A DNA stretch of 64,000 nt from Halomonas sp. (GCF_011050415.1 NZ_DRFS01000006.1:124001-188000), one strand, 5' to 3'. Counted from the first letter of the stretch, positions 1-8,915 are shown. Made by a program: numbers and translations. Notes: generated from the letters alone by a model not told the origin.

Positions 1-1
1 C

Positions 2-715
2 ATGATAACCCGGGCTGATGTCGTGCTTGCTCTTTCAAACTCTGGCGAAACGGTTGAAGTTACCGCTCTTCTACCACTTTTAAAGCGCTTGGGAATCCCA
101 CTGGTTAGTATGACGGGGCGCCCAAACTCCACGCTGGCAAAACATGCGGATGCCCACTTAAACAGCGGCGTTGAGCGCGAAGCGTGCCCCTTGGATCTTG
201 CGCCGACCAGCTCAACTACCGCTGCCCTTGCACTAGGCGACGCGCTGGCAGTAGCACTTCTCGAAGCGCGGGGCTTTACGGCCGAGGACTTTGCGCTCTC
301 TCATCCTGGCGGCAGCCTGGGTAAGCGACTGCTACTTCGGGTAAGGGATCTTATGCACGATGGCACCCGACTGCCCCAAGTAGCGCTAGGCAGCCCGCTG
401 CGCGATGCCTTGTTAGAAATCACTCGCCAAGGGCTGGGGTTCACCTGCGTCGTAGATAGTAACGGCCACTTAGCGGGGGTTTACACCGATGGCGACCTGC
501 GACGCACCCTTGATCAGTTTCACAACCTGCATGACGTTCTTGTCGACGATGTCATGACGCGCCCCGGCAAACGCATTGGCCCCGACATCCTAGCCGCAGA
601 AGCGGTTCGCATTATGGAAGAGAGCCGCATTACAGCTTTAGCCGTGGTGGATGAACAACAGCGACCTATTGGCGCTCTACATATGCACGACCTACTTGCC
701 AGCGGCGTTATTTAA
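2..715 (+). CDS. kdsD: Arabinose-5-phosphate isomerase KdsD (5' truncated by window)
   Basis: This enzyme interconverts ribulose-5-phosphate and arabinose-5-phosphate, the first step of Kdo synthesis for lipopolysaccharide, in the cytoplasm. The visible part is the second half of the SIS sugar-isomerase domain (SNSGET, then EACPLDLAPTSSTT and the GFTAEDFALSHPGGSLG stretch) followed by two CBS domains (about residues 110-237 of the visible part). About 90 N-terminal residues, including the start codon, lie outside the window, so the first in-frame ATG should not be taken as the true start. kdsC follows 42 bp downstream, giving the usual kds-lpt order. Identification is secure; only the 5' end is missing. 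Confidence 0.95.
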   Translation: MITRADVVLALSNSGETVEVTALLPLLKRLGIPLVSMTGRPNSTLAKHADAHLNSGVEREACPLDLAPTSSTTAALALGDALAVALLEARGFTAEDFALSHPGGSLGKRLLLRVRDLMHDGTRLPQVALGSPLRDALLEITRQGLGFTCVVDSNGHLAGVYTDGDLRRTLDQFHNLHDVLVDDVMTRPGKRIGPDILAAEAVRIMEESRITALAVVDEQQRPIGALHMHDLLASGVI

Positions 716-757
716 CCCTCAATCACAAATGTTAGTGACTTACTTAACGGAGACTAT

Positions 758-1300
758 ATGAGCCTACCTGCATCCCTACTTGATCGGCTCCGTCGCGTAC
801 GCCTATTGGCTCTGGATGTTGACGGCGTACTGACTGACGGTCGACTTTACTTTCAAGCTGATGGTATTGAAATCAAAGCTTTCCATACCCAAGATGGGCA
901 TGGTCTAAAATTGCTAAAACGGGTGGGAATTCACGTTGCCCTGATCACAGGCCGTGATTCGCCAATGGTAAGCCAACGCGCAGCCGCACTCGGTATCGAC
1001 CACGTCTATCAAGGCAGTGAAGATAAGCTCACCACTTTGCGTAGCCTTTGCCAGCGCCTGGACTTAGAGCTGGAGCAAGTGGCCTACTGCGGTGATGACC
1101 TCCCTGACCTCTCCGCTATCAAGCGTTGCGGTGTCGGCATCACCGTTCCCAACGCACCGGACTATATGCACACCCATGCCGACTGGATCACCGAGCGACT
1201 AGGGGGACACGGCGCCGTGCGCGAAATATGTGACACGCTGCTCGATGCCCAAGGCCATTGGGGGGCGGTGTTGGATACCTATTTGCATGGTCGCACATAA
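758..1300 (+). CDS. kdsC: KDO-8-phosphate phosphatase KdsC
   Basis: It hydrolyses 3-deoxy-D-manno-octulosonate 8-phosphate to Kdo and phosphate, in the cytoplasm. The 180-residue protein is a small HAD-family phosphatase of the usual KdsC size without a cap domain. The nucleophile motif LDVDGVLTDG is at about residue 19, LITGRDS holds the second HAD motif, and GDDLPDL is the acidic metal-binding motif. The ATG start follows a GGAG-type ribosome site. Its stop is immediately followed by the lptC ATG, which suggests translational coupling within an LPS operon. Confidence 0.97.
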   Translation: MSLPASLLDRLRRVRLLALDVDGVLTDGRLYFQADGIEIKAFHTQDGHGLKLLKRVGIHVALITGRDSPMVSQRAAALGIDHVYQGSEDKLTTLRSLCQRLDLELEQVAYCGDDLPDLSAIKRCGVGITVPNAPDYMHTHADWITERLGGHGAVREICDTLLDAQGHWGAVLDTYLHGRT

Positions 1301-1870
1301 ATGTTTAAACAACTTAAGACACGCATATGGCTAACGGGGCTTGTTATCGCCTTAGGGGCGCTGCTGGTTTGGCTTGAACCCGGCGGGCCTCAACAAGTAG
1401 CCATCGACCCCGATGCACAGGCACAAGAGCCTGGTCATGTGCTTGAAAACGCAGAAATAACCCTCTTCGGTGAAAATGGCAATGCCTTACAGTCGCTGCA
1501 AACACCGCACCTTATCCATACTCCGCAAAGCGGTGAAACGTGGTCAGAAGAGCCTAGAGCAGTTTTGTATGACAGCGAAAATCGTCAATGGCTAGCCAAC
1601 GCCGATGTCGGCACACTCAACGCCAACACTCATGCCCTTGTGCTATCCGGCTCAGCTCGTCTGATTGCCCCTGACGAAGGCTGGCAACTTGATACAGAGT
1701 TATTGCACTATGATGGACTAAATCAACATGCATGGAGTGAAACACCCGTTTTGCTGCAGCAGCCCCCACAGCAGATGAGCGCTTCACGTATGGATGCATG
1801 GCTTAATGATAGCCAGGTCCGCTTAACTGACAATGTGCGCGGCACGCATCCCCCGGCCACACAACGTTAA
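1301..1870 (+). CDS. lptC: LPS export protein LptC
   Basis: LptC is the bitopic inner-membrane protein that passes LPS from the LptB2FG transporter to periplasmic LptA. The 189-residue product has one N-terminal membrane segment (about residues 9-25, WLTGLVIALGALLVWL) and a periplasmic beta-jellyroll. Sequence conservation in this family is low, so the call rests on length, topology and position between kdsC and lptA. The ATG abuts the kdsC stop codon and lptA starts 11 bp downstream. Confidence 0.9.
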   Translation: MFKQLKTRIWLTGLVIALGALLVWLEPGGPQQVAIDPDAQAQEPGHVLENAEITLFGENGNALQSLQTPHLIHTPQSGETWSEEPRAVLYDSENRQWLANADVGTLNANTHALVLSGSARLIAPDEGWQLDTELLHYDGLNQHAWSETPVLLQQPPQQMSASRMDAWLNDSQVRLTDNVRGTHPPATQR

Positions 1871-1881
1871 CAGGAGTCGCC

Positions 1882-2385
1882 ATGAAAACACTTATCTGCA
1901 CCGCTCTTATTGCACTAGCGGTACCGCTGTCAGCGGCGGCCCAGTCTAGCCCCTCCCAGCAGCAGGCTCCAGTGGAAGTAGAAGCCGATCGCTTAGACCT
2001 GGATCAACGCGCCGGTACTGCCGTTTACACTGGCGATGTCGATATTCGACAAGGTGAAATGCAGCTTCGAGGCGATCGTGTGGAAATCCAACGTAATGAC
2101 GCAGGCGAGCTCTCCCTTGCCACATCTACCGGCGAACGCGCCTACTTGCGCCATCAGACAGAAGGCCAGGAAGGCCCTACGGAAGGCTGGGCCCGGCGCA
2201 TTATCTACCATGTTGCCGAGCGCCGCGTGGAGTTAATTGATCAAGCCGAATTAACCCAAGCGGATGATCGCTTTACCGGTGGACGGCTAGAGTACTTTAT
2301 TGACCGCGAAGTGATTCAAGCACGCTCAGACGTTGACGGCAGCGAGCCCCAGCGCATTCGAATGACCCTTCAGCCCGCACAATAG
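1882..2385 (+). CDS. lptA: LPS transport periplasmic protein LptA
   Basis: LptA forms the periplasmic bridge that carries LPS from LptC to the outer-membrane LptD/E translocon. The 167-residue protein has a Sec signal peptide (MKTLICTALIALAVPLSAAA, cleavage after about residue 20) and an OstA-type fold recognisable from VEVEADRLDLDQRAGTAVYT and the following GDV and MQLRGD segments. The length is normal. A clear AGGAG site precedes the ATG. lptB begins 11 bp after the stop. Confidence 0.94.
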   Translation: MKTLICTALIALAVPLSAAAQSSPSQQQAPVEVEADRLDLDQRAGTAVYTGDVDIRQGEMQLRGDRVEIQRNDAGELSLATSTGERAYLRHQTEGQEGPTEGWARRIIYHVAERRVELIDQAELTQADDRFTGGRLEYFIDREVIQARSDVDGSEPQRIRMTLQPAQ

Positions 2386-2396
2386 GGAGTTAGCTT

Positions 2397-3146
2397 GTGG
2401 CAATTGCTGAAACTGCGCCGATAAAAACCCTCTATGCCCAACACTTAGCGAAAAGCTATAAGCGTCGTCGAGTGGTAAAAGATATCAATCTGAAGATTTC
2501 ACAGGGTAGCATCGTCGGCTTGCTTGGCCCCAACGGCGCGGGCAAAACAACCTCGTTTTATATGATTGTCGGTTTGGTAAAAGCGAATGCAGGTAAGGTC
2601 GGCATTGATGACCTGGATTTGACCCGAGCGCCCATGCACGAGCGGGCAATGGCTGGTATTGGCTACCTTCCCCAGGAAGCGTCAATTTTTCGCAAGCTAT
2701 CGGTTAGCGATAATATTATGGCGATTCTGGAGACCCGCAAAGAGCTTGATCGCGCAGGCCGTGAAGAACGTCTGGAAGCTTTGCTTGAAGACTTCCATAT
2801 CACCCATATTCGCGACAATTTAGGCATGAGCCTATCGGGCGGCGAGCGGCGGCGTGTCGAAATTGCCCGCTCACTAGCCACGGAGCCTGCTTTTATTTTA
2901 CTTGATGAACCTTTTGCTGGGGTTGACCCCATCTCGGTTGGCGATATTAAAACCATTATTCGCGCGCTAAAGCAGCGCCATATCGGCGTGCTGATCACTG
3001 ATCACAACGTACGGGAAACTCTCGATATTTGCGATATCGCCTATATCGTAGGTGATGGACAGATCATTGCCAGTGGGTCTCCTGAGTCAATTCTCACCAA
3101 CCAGAAGGTGCGAGACGTTTATTTGGGTGCTGATTTTCGCCTCTAA
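2397..3146 (+). CDS. lptB: LPS export ABC transporter ATPase LptB
   Basis: LptB is the cytoplasmic ATPase that powers LPS extraction by LptFG. The 249-residue protein shows Walker [10 protein letters not shown] (about residue 45), the Q-loop LPQEAS, signature LSGGERRR, Walker [14 protein letters not shown] and switch histidine in ITDHNVRE. The start is GTG at 2397, preceded by GGGAGT; no in-frame ATG fits family alignment better. It is the last gene of the kds-lpt group before a 123-bp gap to rpoN that carries its own promoter-like signals. Confidence 0.97.
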   Translation: MAIAETAPIKTLYAQHLAKSYKRRRVVKDINLKISQGSIVGLLGPNGAGKTTSFYMIVGLVKANAGKVGIDDLDLTRAPMHERAMAGIGYLPQEASIFRKLSVSDNIMAILETRKELDRAGREERLEALLEDFHITHIRDNLGMSLSGGERRRVEIARSLATEPAFILLDEPFAGVDPISVGDIKTIIRALKQRHIGVLITDHNVRETLDICDIAYIVGDGQIIASGSPESILTNQKVRDVYLGADFRL

Positions 3147-3193
3147 GCTGTTTTTCATCTCTAATCAGTGCTCTACGAAAATTTTTATACCAA

Positions 3194-3209
3194 TGGCATG
3201 CTTATTGCA
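3194..3209 (+). promoter_or_regulatory. Sigma-54 (-24/-12) promoter candidate ahead of rpoN
   Basis: The sequence TGGCATGCTTATTGCA fits the sigma-54 consensus TGGCACG-N4-TTGCA with one mismatch. The essential GG (3195-3196) and GC (3207-3208) are separated by exactly 10 nt. It lies 60 bp upstream of the rpoN ATG and would start transcription near 3220. This suggests that sigma-54 influences its own gene, as activator target or by blocking read-through from lptB. That function is inference. Confidence 0.6.
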
Positions 3210-3222
3210 CTTGCACACAGCC

Positions 3223-3263
3223 ACCACTCGCACTAGGGTAAACCTTTCCGATTAACGAGTGGT
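3223..3263 (+). promoter_or_regulatory. rpoN leader hairpin covering the likely ribosome site
   Basis: Perfect 8-bp arms ACCACTCG (3223-3230) and CGAGTGGT (3256-3263) flank a 25-nt loop that itself can form a small AGG/CCT hairpin. The downstream arm contains GAGTGG, the only plausible Shine-Dalgarno sequence for the rpoN ATG at 3270. The fold could therefore reduce rpoN translation. It lacks a T-tract and is not a terminator. Confidence 0.45.
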
Positions 3264-3269
3264 TCTCAG

Positions 3270-4685
3270 ATGGTCATGAAAGCTTCTCTTCAGTTGCGTA
3301 TCGGCACACAGCTGACCATGACGCCTCAGTTGCAGCAGGCGATTGCCCTGCTGCAGCTATCAACGCTCGACCTTCGTCAAGAAATTCAGCAGGCGTTAGA
3401 CACTAACCCAATGCTGGAGCAAGAAGATGAGTTCAGCGAACAGGCTGTCAGCGAGCCTAAAGAGGAAGAGTGGTCAGAGAGTATCCCTACCGAGCTATCG
3501 GTAGACAGCGATTGGTCGGATACTTATCAGGACATAGGTAGCACGGGCACCAATAGCGGAGAAGGCCCTGACTTTGAGCGCCAAGCCGCTGGGCAAAGCC
3601 TCCACGGCCACCTGCTGTGGCAACTCGCCATGACCGATTTTACTCCCCGTGAGCATTTGGTGGCGGAAAGCCTGATCGATGCGTTAGACGCCAATGGTTA
3701 TTTAACCCAGCCGCTTAACGACATCCGTGAAGGGCTGCGCGCCCAGGGCGTCGATGGTCTCAGCCAGCGCGAAATCGAGACTGTACTGCTTAAACTGCAG
3801 CAGTTTGAGCCTACCGGCATTTTTGCCCGCGATCTGCGCGAATGCTTAATGCTGCAGTTGGCTGCGCTGCCCGATGACACACCGCTACTCGTTCCCGCCC
3901 GCCGCCTTGTCCGCCAGTTTCTTGAAGCACTTGGTAAGGACGATATGCGCTTACTAAAGCGCCGTCTGGGGCTAGATGACGAGCAGCTCGGTGAGGTCAT
4001 TCTATTAATCCGCAGTCTCGACCCACGCCCAGGAAGCGCTTATGGCGTCACTGACGATAGCTACATCACTCCCGACTTAGTGGTGCGTCACGACAACGAA
4101 GGCTGGCATCTGGAGCTCAACCCAGAAGCCTTGCCACGACTGCGTATTCAGCCTGACTATGCAAGCTTGATTAAGCGCGCAGATAAAAGTCAGGACAATC
4201 AGTTCTTAAAAGAGCATTTACAAGAAGCGCGCTGGTTAATTAAGAGTCTTTCCAGTCGTAACGATACGCTGCTACGCGTGGGCCGCGAGATTATCACCCG
4301 CCAAATTGGCTTTTTAGAACACGGCGAAGAGGCTATGAAGCCGCTGATATTGGCAGATATTGCGGAAGCGGTAGAAATGCACGAATCGACCATATCTAGG
4401 GTGACTACCCAGAAGTACATCCATACGCCCCGCGGCGTGTTCGAACTCAAATACTTTTTCTCCAGCCAAGTGAGCGGTCAAGATGGCGATAGCCACTCCA
4501 GCACCGCCATTCGAGCACGACTAAAAAAACTGATAAACGAAGAGCCGCCTGGCAAACCTCTCTCTGATAGCCGTTTAGTGACGCTTTTAGACGAGGGTGG
4601 CATTCAGGTTGCACGCCGAACGGTAGCCAAATATCGCGAAGCCATGGGCATCCCCTCCTCTAGCGAACGCCGTCGTTTACGCTAA
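3270..4685 (+). CDS. rpoN: RNA polymerase sigma-54 factor RpoN
   Basis: RpoN directs RNA polymerase to -24/-12 promoters of nitrogen, motility and stress genes and needs AAA+ activators. The 471-residue protein has region I (KASLQLRIGTQLTMTPQLQQ, activator interaction), an acidic region II (about 50-110), the core-binding domain, the helix-turn-helix region and the C-terminal RpoN box RRTVAKYRE (about residue 450), so it is full length. The ATG at 3270 is used; a second ATG two codons later is possible. It heads the conserved rpoN-hpf-ptsN-rapZ-ptsO cluster linking sigma-54 with the nitrogen phosphotransferase system. Confidence 0.98.
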   Translation: MVMKASLQLRIGTQLTMTPQLQQAIALLQLSTLDLRQEIQQALDTNPMLEQEDEFSEQAVSEPKEEEWSESIPTELSVDSDWSDTYQDIGSTGTNSGEGPDFERQAAGQSLHGHLLWQLAMTDFTPREHLVAESLIDALDANGYLTQPLNDIREGLRAQGVDGLSQREIETVLLKLQQFEPTGIFARDLRECLMLQLAALPDDTPLLVPARRLVRQFLEALGKDDMRLLKRRLGLDDEQLGEVILLIRSLDPRPGSAYGVTDDSYITPDLVVRHDNEGWHLELNPEALPRLRIQPDYASLIKRADKSQDNQFLKEHLQEARWLIKSLSSRNDTLLRVGREIITRQIGFLEHGEEAMKPLILADIAEAVEMHESTISRVTTQKYIHTPRGVFELKYFFSSQVSGQDGDSHSSTAIRARLKKLINEEPPGKPLSDSRLVTLLDEGGIQVARRTVAKYREAMGIPSSSERRRLR

Positions 4686-4721
4686 GGCTGTATCAATAGT
4701 AAGTAAACTCTCTACAAGGGC

Positions 4722-4749
4722 TTTGCAACGCGGCAAAAAGGGTTACAAT
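4722..4749 (+). promoter_or_regulatory. Candidate sigma-70 promoter for hpf
   Basis: TTTGCA (4722-4727) and TACAAT (4744-4749) are separated by 16 nt. They lie in the 97-bp gap between rpoN and hpf, about 34 bp before the hpf ATG. This would let hpf-ptsN-rapZ-ptsO be expressed separately from rpoN. The call is by consensus only. Confidence 0.35.
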
Positions 4750-4782
4750 CGAAGTACAGTCCGATGGATAAGGAGTACGTCA

Positions 4783-5091
4783 ATGCAAGTTAATATCACT
4801 GGTCATCACGTAGATCTGACTGACGCCTTGCGTGACTATGTCAATGAAAAACTTGAACGTGTCGAGCGTCATTACGACAATATAACGACGGTGCAAGTCA
4901 CCTTATCTGTAGAAAAAGAGCGACAGCAAGCCGCCTGTACACTGCACGCAGCAGGTGCAGATCTACATGCAGAAGCTCTCGACAGTGATATGTATGCCGC
5001 GATTGATGCTTTAGCGGATAAAATTGATCGTCAACTCGTTAAACACAAGGAAAAAGCACAAGCTCGCGCCCAAGGCGCAGGTGTGCGTTAA
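4783..5091 (+). CDS. hpf: Ribosome hibernation-promoting factor (short HPF)
   Basis: It binds the 30S decoding channel and promotes 100S ribosome dimers in stationary phase. The 102-residue product starts MQVNITGHHVDLTDALRDYV and has the beta-alpha-beta S30AE fold; it lacks the C-terminal extension of long HPF. The start at 4783 is chosen over an upstream in-frame ATG because AAGGAG stands 9 bp before it and the family begins here. The ptsN ATG lies 4 bp past the stop. Confidence 0.95.
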   Translation: MQVNITGHHVDLTDALRDYVNEKLERVERHYDNITTVQVTLSVEKERQQAACTLHAAGADLHAEALDSDMYAAIDALADKIDRQLVKHKEKAQARAQGAGVR

Positions 5092-5095
5092 TTCA

Positions 5096-5566
5096 ATGAC
5101 GTTGGAAACCATACTCCCCCCGGAACGCGTTCTATACGATGTGCCCGGGGGCAGCAAAAAAAGGGTGCTGGAGTTTTTCAGCACCTTTATTGCCCAAAAC
5201 ACGCCCAGCCTAGATAGCCAAGAAGTGTTTAGCCGATTAATCGGTAGAGAACGCTTAGGCAGTACAGGTATAGGTAACGGTGTGGCTATCCCTCATGCGC
5301 GTAGCCCTCACTGTTCAACGCCTATAGCTGGTTTTTTGAAACTTTCAGAGCCAATCGATTTTGATGCTATCGACGGCGATCCAGTTGACCTAGTATTTGT
5401 GTTGCTCGTACCAGAAGAGGCAGACGACACTCACCTGTCCTTGTTAGGTCAAGTGGCCACTATCATGAATGATGCGGACACCCGCCAGCAACTGCGCAAA
5501 GCAGGCAGCCAGCGCGAGTTACTTGACCTTCTTACCGCTAAAATTCGTGAGCAGTCAGCCCCCTAA
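5096..5566 (+). CDS. ptsN: Nitrogen-regulatory PTS EIIA component PtsN
   Basis: PtsN accepts phosphate from NPr and regulates potassium transport, carbon storage and nitrogen genes through protein contacts. The 156-residue protein has the EIIA-fructose/mannitol fold with the phosphorylated histidine in GVAIPHARS (His67). I use the ATG at 5096, 4 bp after hpf, because it gives the normal family length; the longer reading frame overlaps hpf. It belongs with ptsO and rapZ in one transcription unit. Confidence 0.95.
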   Translation: MTLETILPPERVLYDVPGGSKKRVLEFFSTFIAQNTPSLDSQEVFSRLIGRERLGSTGIGNGVAIPHARSPHCSTPIAGFLKLSEPIDFDAIDGDPVDLVFVLLVPEEADDTHLSLLGQVATIMNDADTRQQLRKAGSQRELLDLLTAKIREQSAP

Positions 5567-5628
5567 CAACACTCTGCTTGTCTAGTAGCTACCATCAACT
5601 CAGCCTGCTCAAAGCAAAGAGAGTCTTA

Positions 5629-6561
5629 ATGCAACTGGTGATCATTAGCGGCCGCTCGGGGTCTGGTAAATCCATCGCCTTACAAGCGCTGGAAGACCTT
5701 GGCTACTACGCCATTGATAACCTCCCCGCCATGCTACTGGGTTCATTGGTGGATGAGCTTCGCGACCAAGGTGAACGCACGCATTTGGCGGTCAGCATCG
5801 ATGCCCGTAACCTGCCAGGCGCATTAGAACGCCTCCCTGCCCAGCTAGAAGAGCTACGCCAGCGTCAAATAGATTTTCAAGTCATCTATTTGACCACTGA
5901 TGCACGCATTCTTCTTGAACGCTACTCAGCCACGCGGCGCAGGCACCCGCTAACCCGCGACAGCGAGATGACGCTGGAAGAGGCGATTAATAAAGAAGAG
6001 GAAACGCTACACGATATTCGTGATTTGGCCGACCTGCTGATAGATACCTCACGTTTGTCGGTACACGATTTACGTCGCCGGATTACCGATCAGGTCGCCC
6101 ACCAGCGACGTGACCAGCTTACGCTGACATTTGAATCATTCGGTTATAAACGCGGCGTCCCCATGGATGCAGATTTGGTCTTCGATGTGCGCTGCCTGCC
6201 GAACCCTTATTGGGATCCAACGCTGCGTCAATTTACCGGCCGCGACGCTAACATTGTGGCTTTTTTAAGCAGTTATCCCATTGTCGATGATATGAGCAAT
6301 GATATTCAGGCTTGGCTTGAGCGTTGGCTACCCGCCTACCAGAATAGCCAACGCAGCTATATGACCGTAGCTATTGGGTGCACTGGCGGACAGCATCGCT
6401 CGGTGTATATGGTCGAACAGTTAGCGAAAAGGCTGGCACCCCGAATGGGCGAGGTGCAACTGAGGCATCGCGAATTAGGCTTTCAGTACACGCTGAGCGA
6501 TCAGTCAGCGCTCCCGCTGACCAACCTGCCCCACAGCGACAAGCGGCAAGAGACTTCTTAA
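5629..6561 (+). CDS. rapZ: RNase adapter protein RapZ
   Basis: RapZ is a nucleotide-binding adaptor that in enterobacteria senses glucosamine-6-phosphate and guides the small RNA GlmZ to RNase E. The N-terminal kinase-like domain has Walker A SGRSGSGKS at residues 7-15, and the C-terminal domain carries the conserved GCTGGQHRSVYMVE. The ATG at 5629 matches the family start MQLVIISGRSGSGKS; an upstream TTG would add 17 unsupported residues. The 310-residue product is a little longer than the E. coli protein because of a C-terminal tail. Confidence 0.95.
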   Translation: MQLVIISGRSGSGKSIALQALEDLGYYAIDNLPAMLLGSLVDELRDQGERTHLAVSIDARNLPGALERLPAQLEELRQRQIDFQVIYLTTDARILLERYSATRRRHPLTRDSEMTLEEAINKEEETLHDIRDLADLLIDTSRLSVHDLRRRITDQVAHQRRDQLTLTFESFGYKRGVPMDADLVFDVRCLPNPYWDPTLRQFTGRDANIVAFLSSYPIVDDMSNDIQAWLERWLPAYQNSQRSYMTVAIGCTGGQHRSVYMVEQLAKRLAPRMGEVQLRHRELGFQYTLSDQSALPLTNLPHSDKRQETS

Positions 6562-6606
6562 GCGTTTCTACCAATTAATGACACCACTCGGCGAAAAGGA
6601 ACCAGG

Positions 6607-6876
6607 GTGCCAGAAAGAATACTCACACTTACCAATCAGCGCGGACTACATGCCCGCGCGGCCACCAAACTGGTCAAATGCGGACAACAATTCACGGCTA
6701 AAATACGTGTCTATAAACAGCAACAAGTTGCCGACGCCGCCAATATCATGTCGCTACTAATGCTCGCCGCGCCCTGCGGAACTGAGCTGAGAGTCAATGC
6801 CGAAGGCGACGATGCAGAACAAGCGCTTGAAGCAATTCAAGCGCTGTTCGAAGCGCGATTTGAAGAAGATCAATAG
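6607..6876 (+). CDS. ptsO: Nitrogen PTS phosphocarrier NPr
   Basis: NPr transfers phosphate from PtsP to PtsN. The 89-residue HPr-family protein has the active-site histidine in NQRGLHARAATKLV (His15) and the regulatory-serine region NIMSLLML. The start is GTG at 6607, preceded by AAGGAACCAGG. It ends the rpoN cluster and converges with pmbA; I see no convincing hairpin in the 29-bp gap. Confidence 0.94.
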   Translation: MPERILTLTNQRGLHARAATKLVKCGQQFTAKIRVYKQQQVADAANIMSLLMLAAPCGTELRVNAEGDDAEQALEAIQALFEARFEEDQ

Positions 6877-6905
6877 ACTACGCTTTTACGTGCAAGCTTT
6901 TCTTT

Positions 6906-8246
6906 TTAGTCACCAGCAACTGTCATCGCATCAACTAACCAACTACCCGTGTGAACACTGCCACGGGTATCGGTGTCATCGCCGACTCCCACCAATCCTG
7001 AAAACATTCGCTCGAGATTACTAGCGATAGTGAACTCTTCAATCGGGTACTGAACCTTACCGTTTTCCACCCAAAAGCCAGCTGCTCCACGCGAGTAATC
7101 ACCGGTAACACCGTTAACTCCCTGCCCCATTAACTCCGTTACCCAAATACCTCGCCCCATCTCTTTCAATAACTGCTCACGGGGTTGTAAGGGCGCAGTC
7201 AGGCGCACATTGCGGGCCCCACCGGCATTACCCGTGGTTTGCATATTTAATCGCCGCGCACTGTAAGAAGAGAGCATGTAGCTTGCAATACGGCCTTGAT
7301 CGATAAACCGGTTATTTCGGGTTTGCACGCCTTCGCCATCAAACGGCGTGCTCGCCATGGCGCCGATTTCCATCGGGCGCTCCTCTAAGCTAAACCAATC
7401 AGGAAATAGCGGCGTTCCCAATCGATCGCAGAGAAACGACGCCTGCCGATATAACGCCCCACCGGCTAGACCGCCAAGTAAATGCCCTATCAAGCCACCG
7501 GCTAACGAGGGGTCAAACAGCACTGGAAACGTACCCGTAGGGGGACGCTTGGCCCCAAGCCGACGCAGGGTGCGTGCAGCCGCCTCTTGACCCACCTCGG
7601 CAGGATCACGCAAGCTGCGGGGATCTCGCCCAGAAGTATAGTCATAGTCGCGCTGCATGCCGCCCGCATCCTGAGCAATCAGCATGCAGGAGAGAGAGTG
7701 ACTGCTACCTTTTTGAGTGCCCAAAAAACCATGGCTATTGGCATAGACACGAACCCCTTCACCGCTGGAGAGCGAAGCGCCATCGGACTGAGTAATCCCT
7801 TCAACCTCACGCCCAGCCTGTTCGCAGGCAAGCGCTAGCTCAATCGCCTCATCGGTTGTTAACGCCCAGGGGTAGTGCACTTTTAGGTCGGGCAGTTCGG
7901 TGGCCATTAGCGAAGCATCCGCCAGCCCAGCAGCCGGGTCTTCCCCGGTGTATCGGGCGATAGCAAACGCTTTCTCAACGGCCGCCTGAATGGAGGCACT
8001 GCTAGCATCGGTAGATGATGCACTGCCCTTACGCTGACCTACATATAATGTTACGGCAATGCCTTGATCACGCGACAATTCAACCGTCTCTACTTCACCT
8101 AAGCGCACGCTGACCCCAACGCCCTGGTCAACGCTTGCACCTACTTCAGCCGCATCCGCGCCTAAGCGTTTTGCCAACGCTAACGCCTCTTCAGCTCGCG
8201 CGGTCAATAATGACTGCTGCGCCGCTGCATCAAATGCCTGTGCCAT
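6906..8246 (-). CDS. pmbA: Metalloprotease-associated protein PmbA/TldE
   Basis: PmbA is the non-catalytic partner of TldD in a heterodimeric protease that degrades unfolded or leader-bearing peptides (microcin B17 maturation and CcdA turnover in E. coli). The 446-residue protein has the U62 peptidase fold but no HExxH, as expected. The start at 8246 (MAQAFDAAAQQ) is chosen because AAAGGAGG stands just upstream; an upstream codon would add 12 residues. It is separated from tldD by the oppositely oriented yjgA, so the two subunits are expressed from different units. Confidence 0.94.
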   Translation of the reverse strand: MAQAFDAAAQQSLLTARAEEALALAKRLGADAAEVGASVDQGVGVSVRLGEVETVELSRDQGIAVTLYVGQRKGSASSTDASSASIQAAVEKAFAIARYTGEDPAAGLADASLMATELPDLKVHYPWALTTDEAIELALACEQAGREVEGITQSDGASLSSGEGVRVYANSHGFLGTQKGSSHSLSCMLIAQDAGGMQRDYDYTSGRDPRSLRDPAEVGQEAAARTLRRLGAKRPPTGTFPVLFDPSLAGGLIGHLLGGLAGGALYRQASFLCDRLGTPLFPDWFSLEERPMEIGAMASTPFDGEGVQTRNNRFIDQGRIASYMLSSYSARRLNMQTTGNAGGARNVRLTAPLQPREQLLKEMGRGIWVTELMGQGVNGVTGDYSRGAAGFWVENGKVQYPIEEFTIASNLERMFSGLVGVGDDTDTRGSVHTGSWLVDAMTVAGD

Positions 8247-8369
8247 ATAACCTCCTTTATCAACCGAATGTCTCTCAACCAACGTCTTTCAAGAGAGTGT
8301 CTTCGGCTAATCAATGTTGTACTCGCAGCTGGTATAATGCTGCAACGAATCTAGTCAGTGAGTCACATT

Positions 8370-8891
8370 ATGCGAAAGCAACGTCCCGATCCTGTTGAAA
8401 CAGAAGACCAGGAAGAACGCCCTAGCAAGTCGCAACTCAAACGCGAAATGCATGCCTTACAGGCACTTGGGGAAACTTTAATTGCTATGCGGCCAGCCGA
8501 GCGCGCCCGCTTTCCTCTCTCGGACGATATGCTGCGTGCTATCGAGGAAACATCGCGCATACGCTCCCATGAAGGCCGCCGTCGGCACATGCAGTACGTC
8601 GGCAAATTAATTCGTAAAGAAGACCTCACGGCCATTCAAGGCGTCTTCGACTCTATTGATCAAGAACAGGAGCAACGCGACCACGCTTTTCACCGCCTCG
8701 AAAAATGGCGGGAACGCTTAATTGATGAGGGCGATGATGCTGTTGATCTTTTCATGGCAGAGTACCCCGATGCCGACCGCCAAACGCTACGACAACTAAT
8801 TCGCAACGCTCAGCGTGAGCGCGAACAGGGCAAACCGCCTACCAGCTCACGCAAGCTGTTCAAACACCTGCGCGAGACCTTAGCCCTTTAA
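8370..8891 (+). CDS. yjgA: Ribosome biogenesis factor YjgA (DarP)
   Basis: YjgA/DarP associates with late 50S ribosomal intermediates. The protein, about 173 residues, is highly charged and helical, with the family segments KSQLKREMHALQALG, RIRSHEGRRRHMQYVGKLIR and the C-terminal DADRQTLRQLIRNAQ. Either GTG at 8358 or ATG at 8370 could start it; neither has a strong ribosome site and I give the ATG. It lies divergent from pmbA and convergent with tldD, the same pmbA-yjgA pairing as in E. coli. Confidence 0.9.
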   Translation: MRKQRPDPVETEDQEERPSKSQLKREMHALQALGETLIAMRPAERARFPLSDDMLRAIEETSRIRSHEGRRRHMQYVGKLIRKEDLTAIQGVFDSIDQEQEQRDHAFHRLEKWRERLIDEGDDAVDLFMAEYPDADRQTLRQLIRNAQREREQGKPPTSSRKLFKHLRETLAL

Positions 8892-8915
8892 AAAAAGCCC
8901 CTTTAAAAAAGCGCT

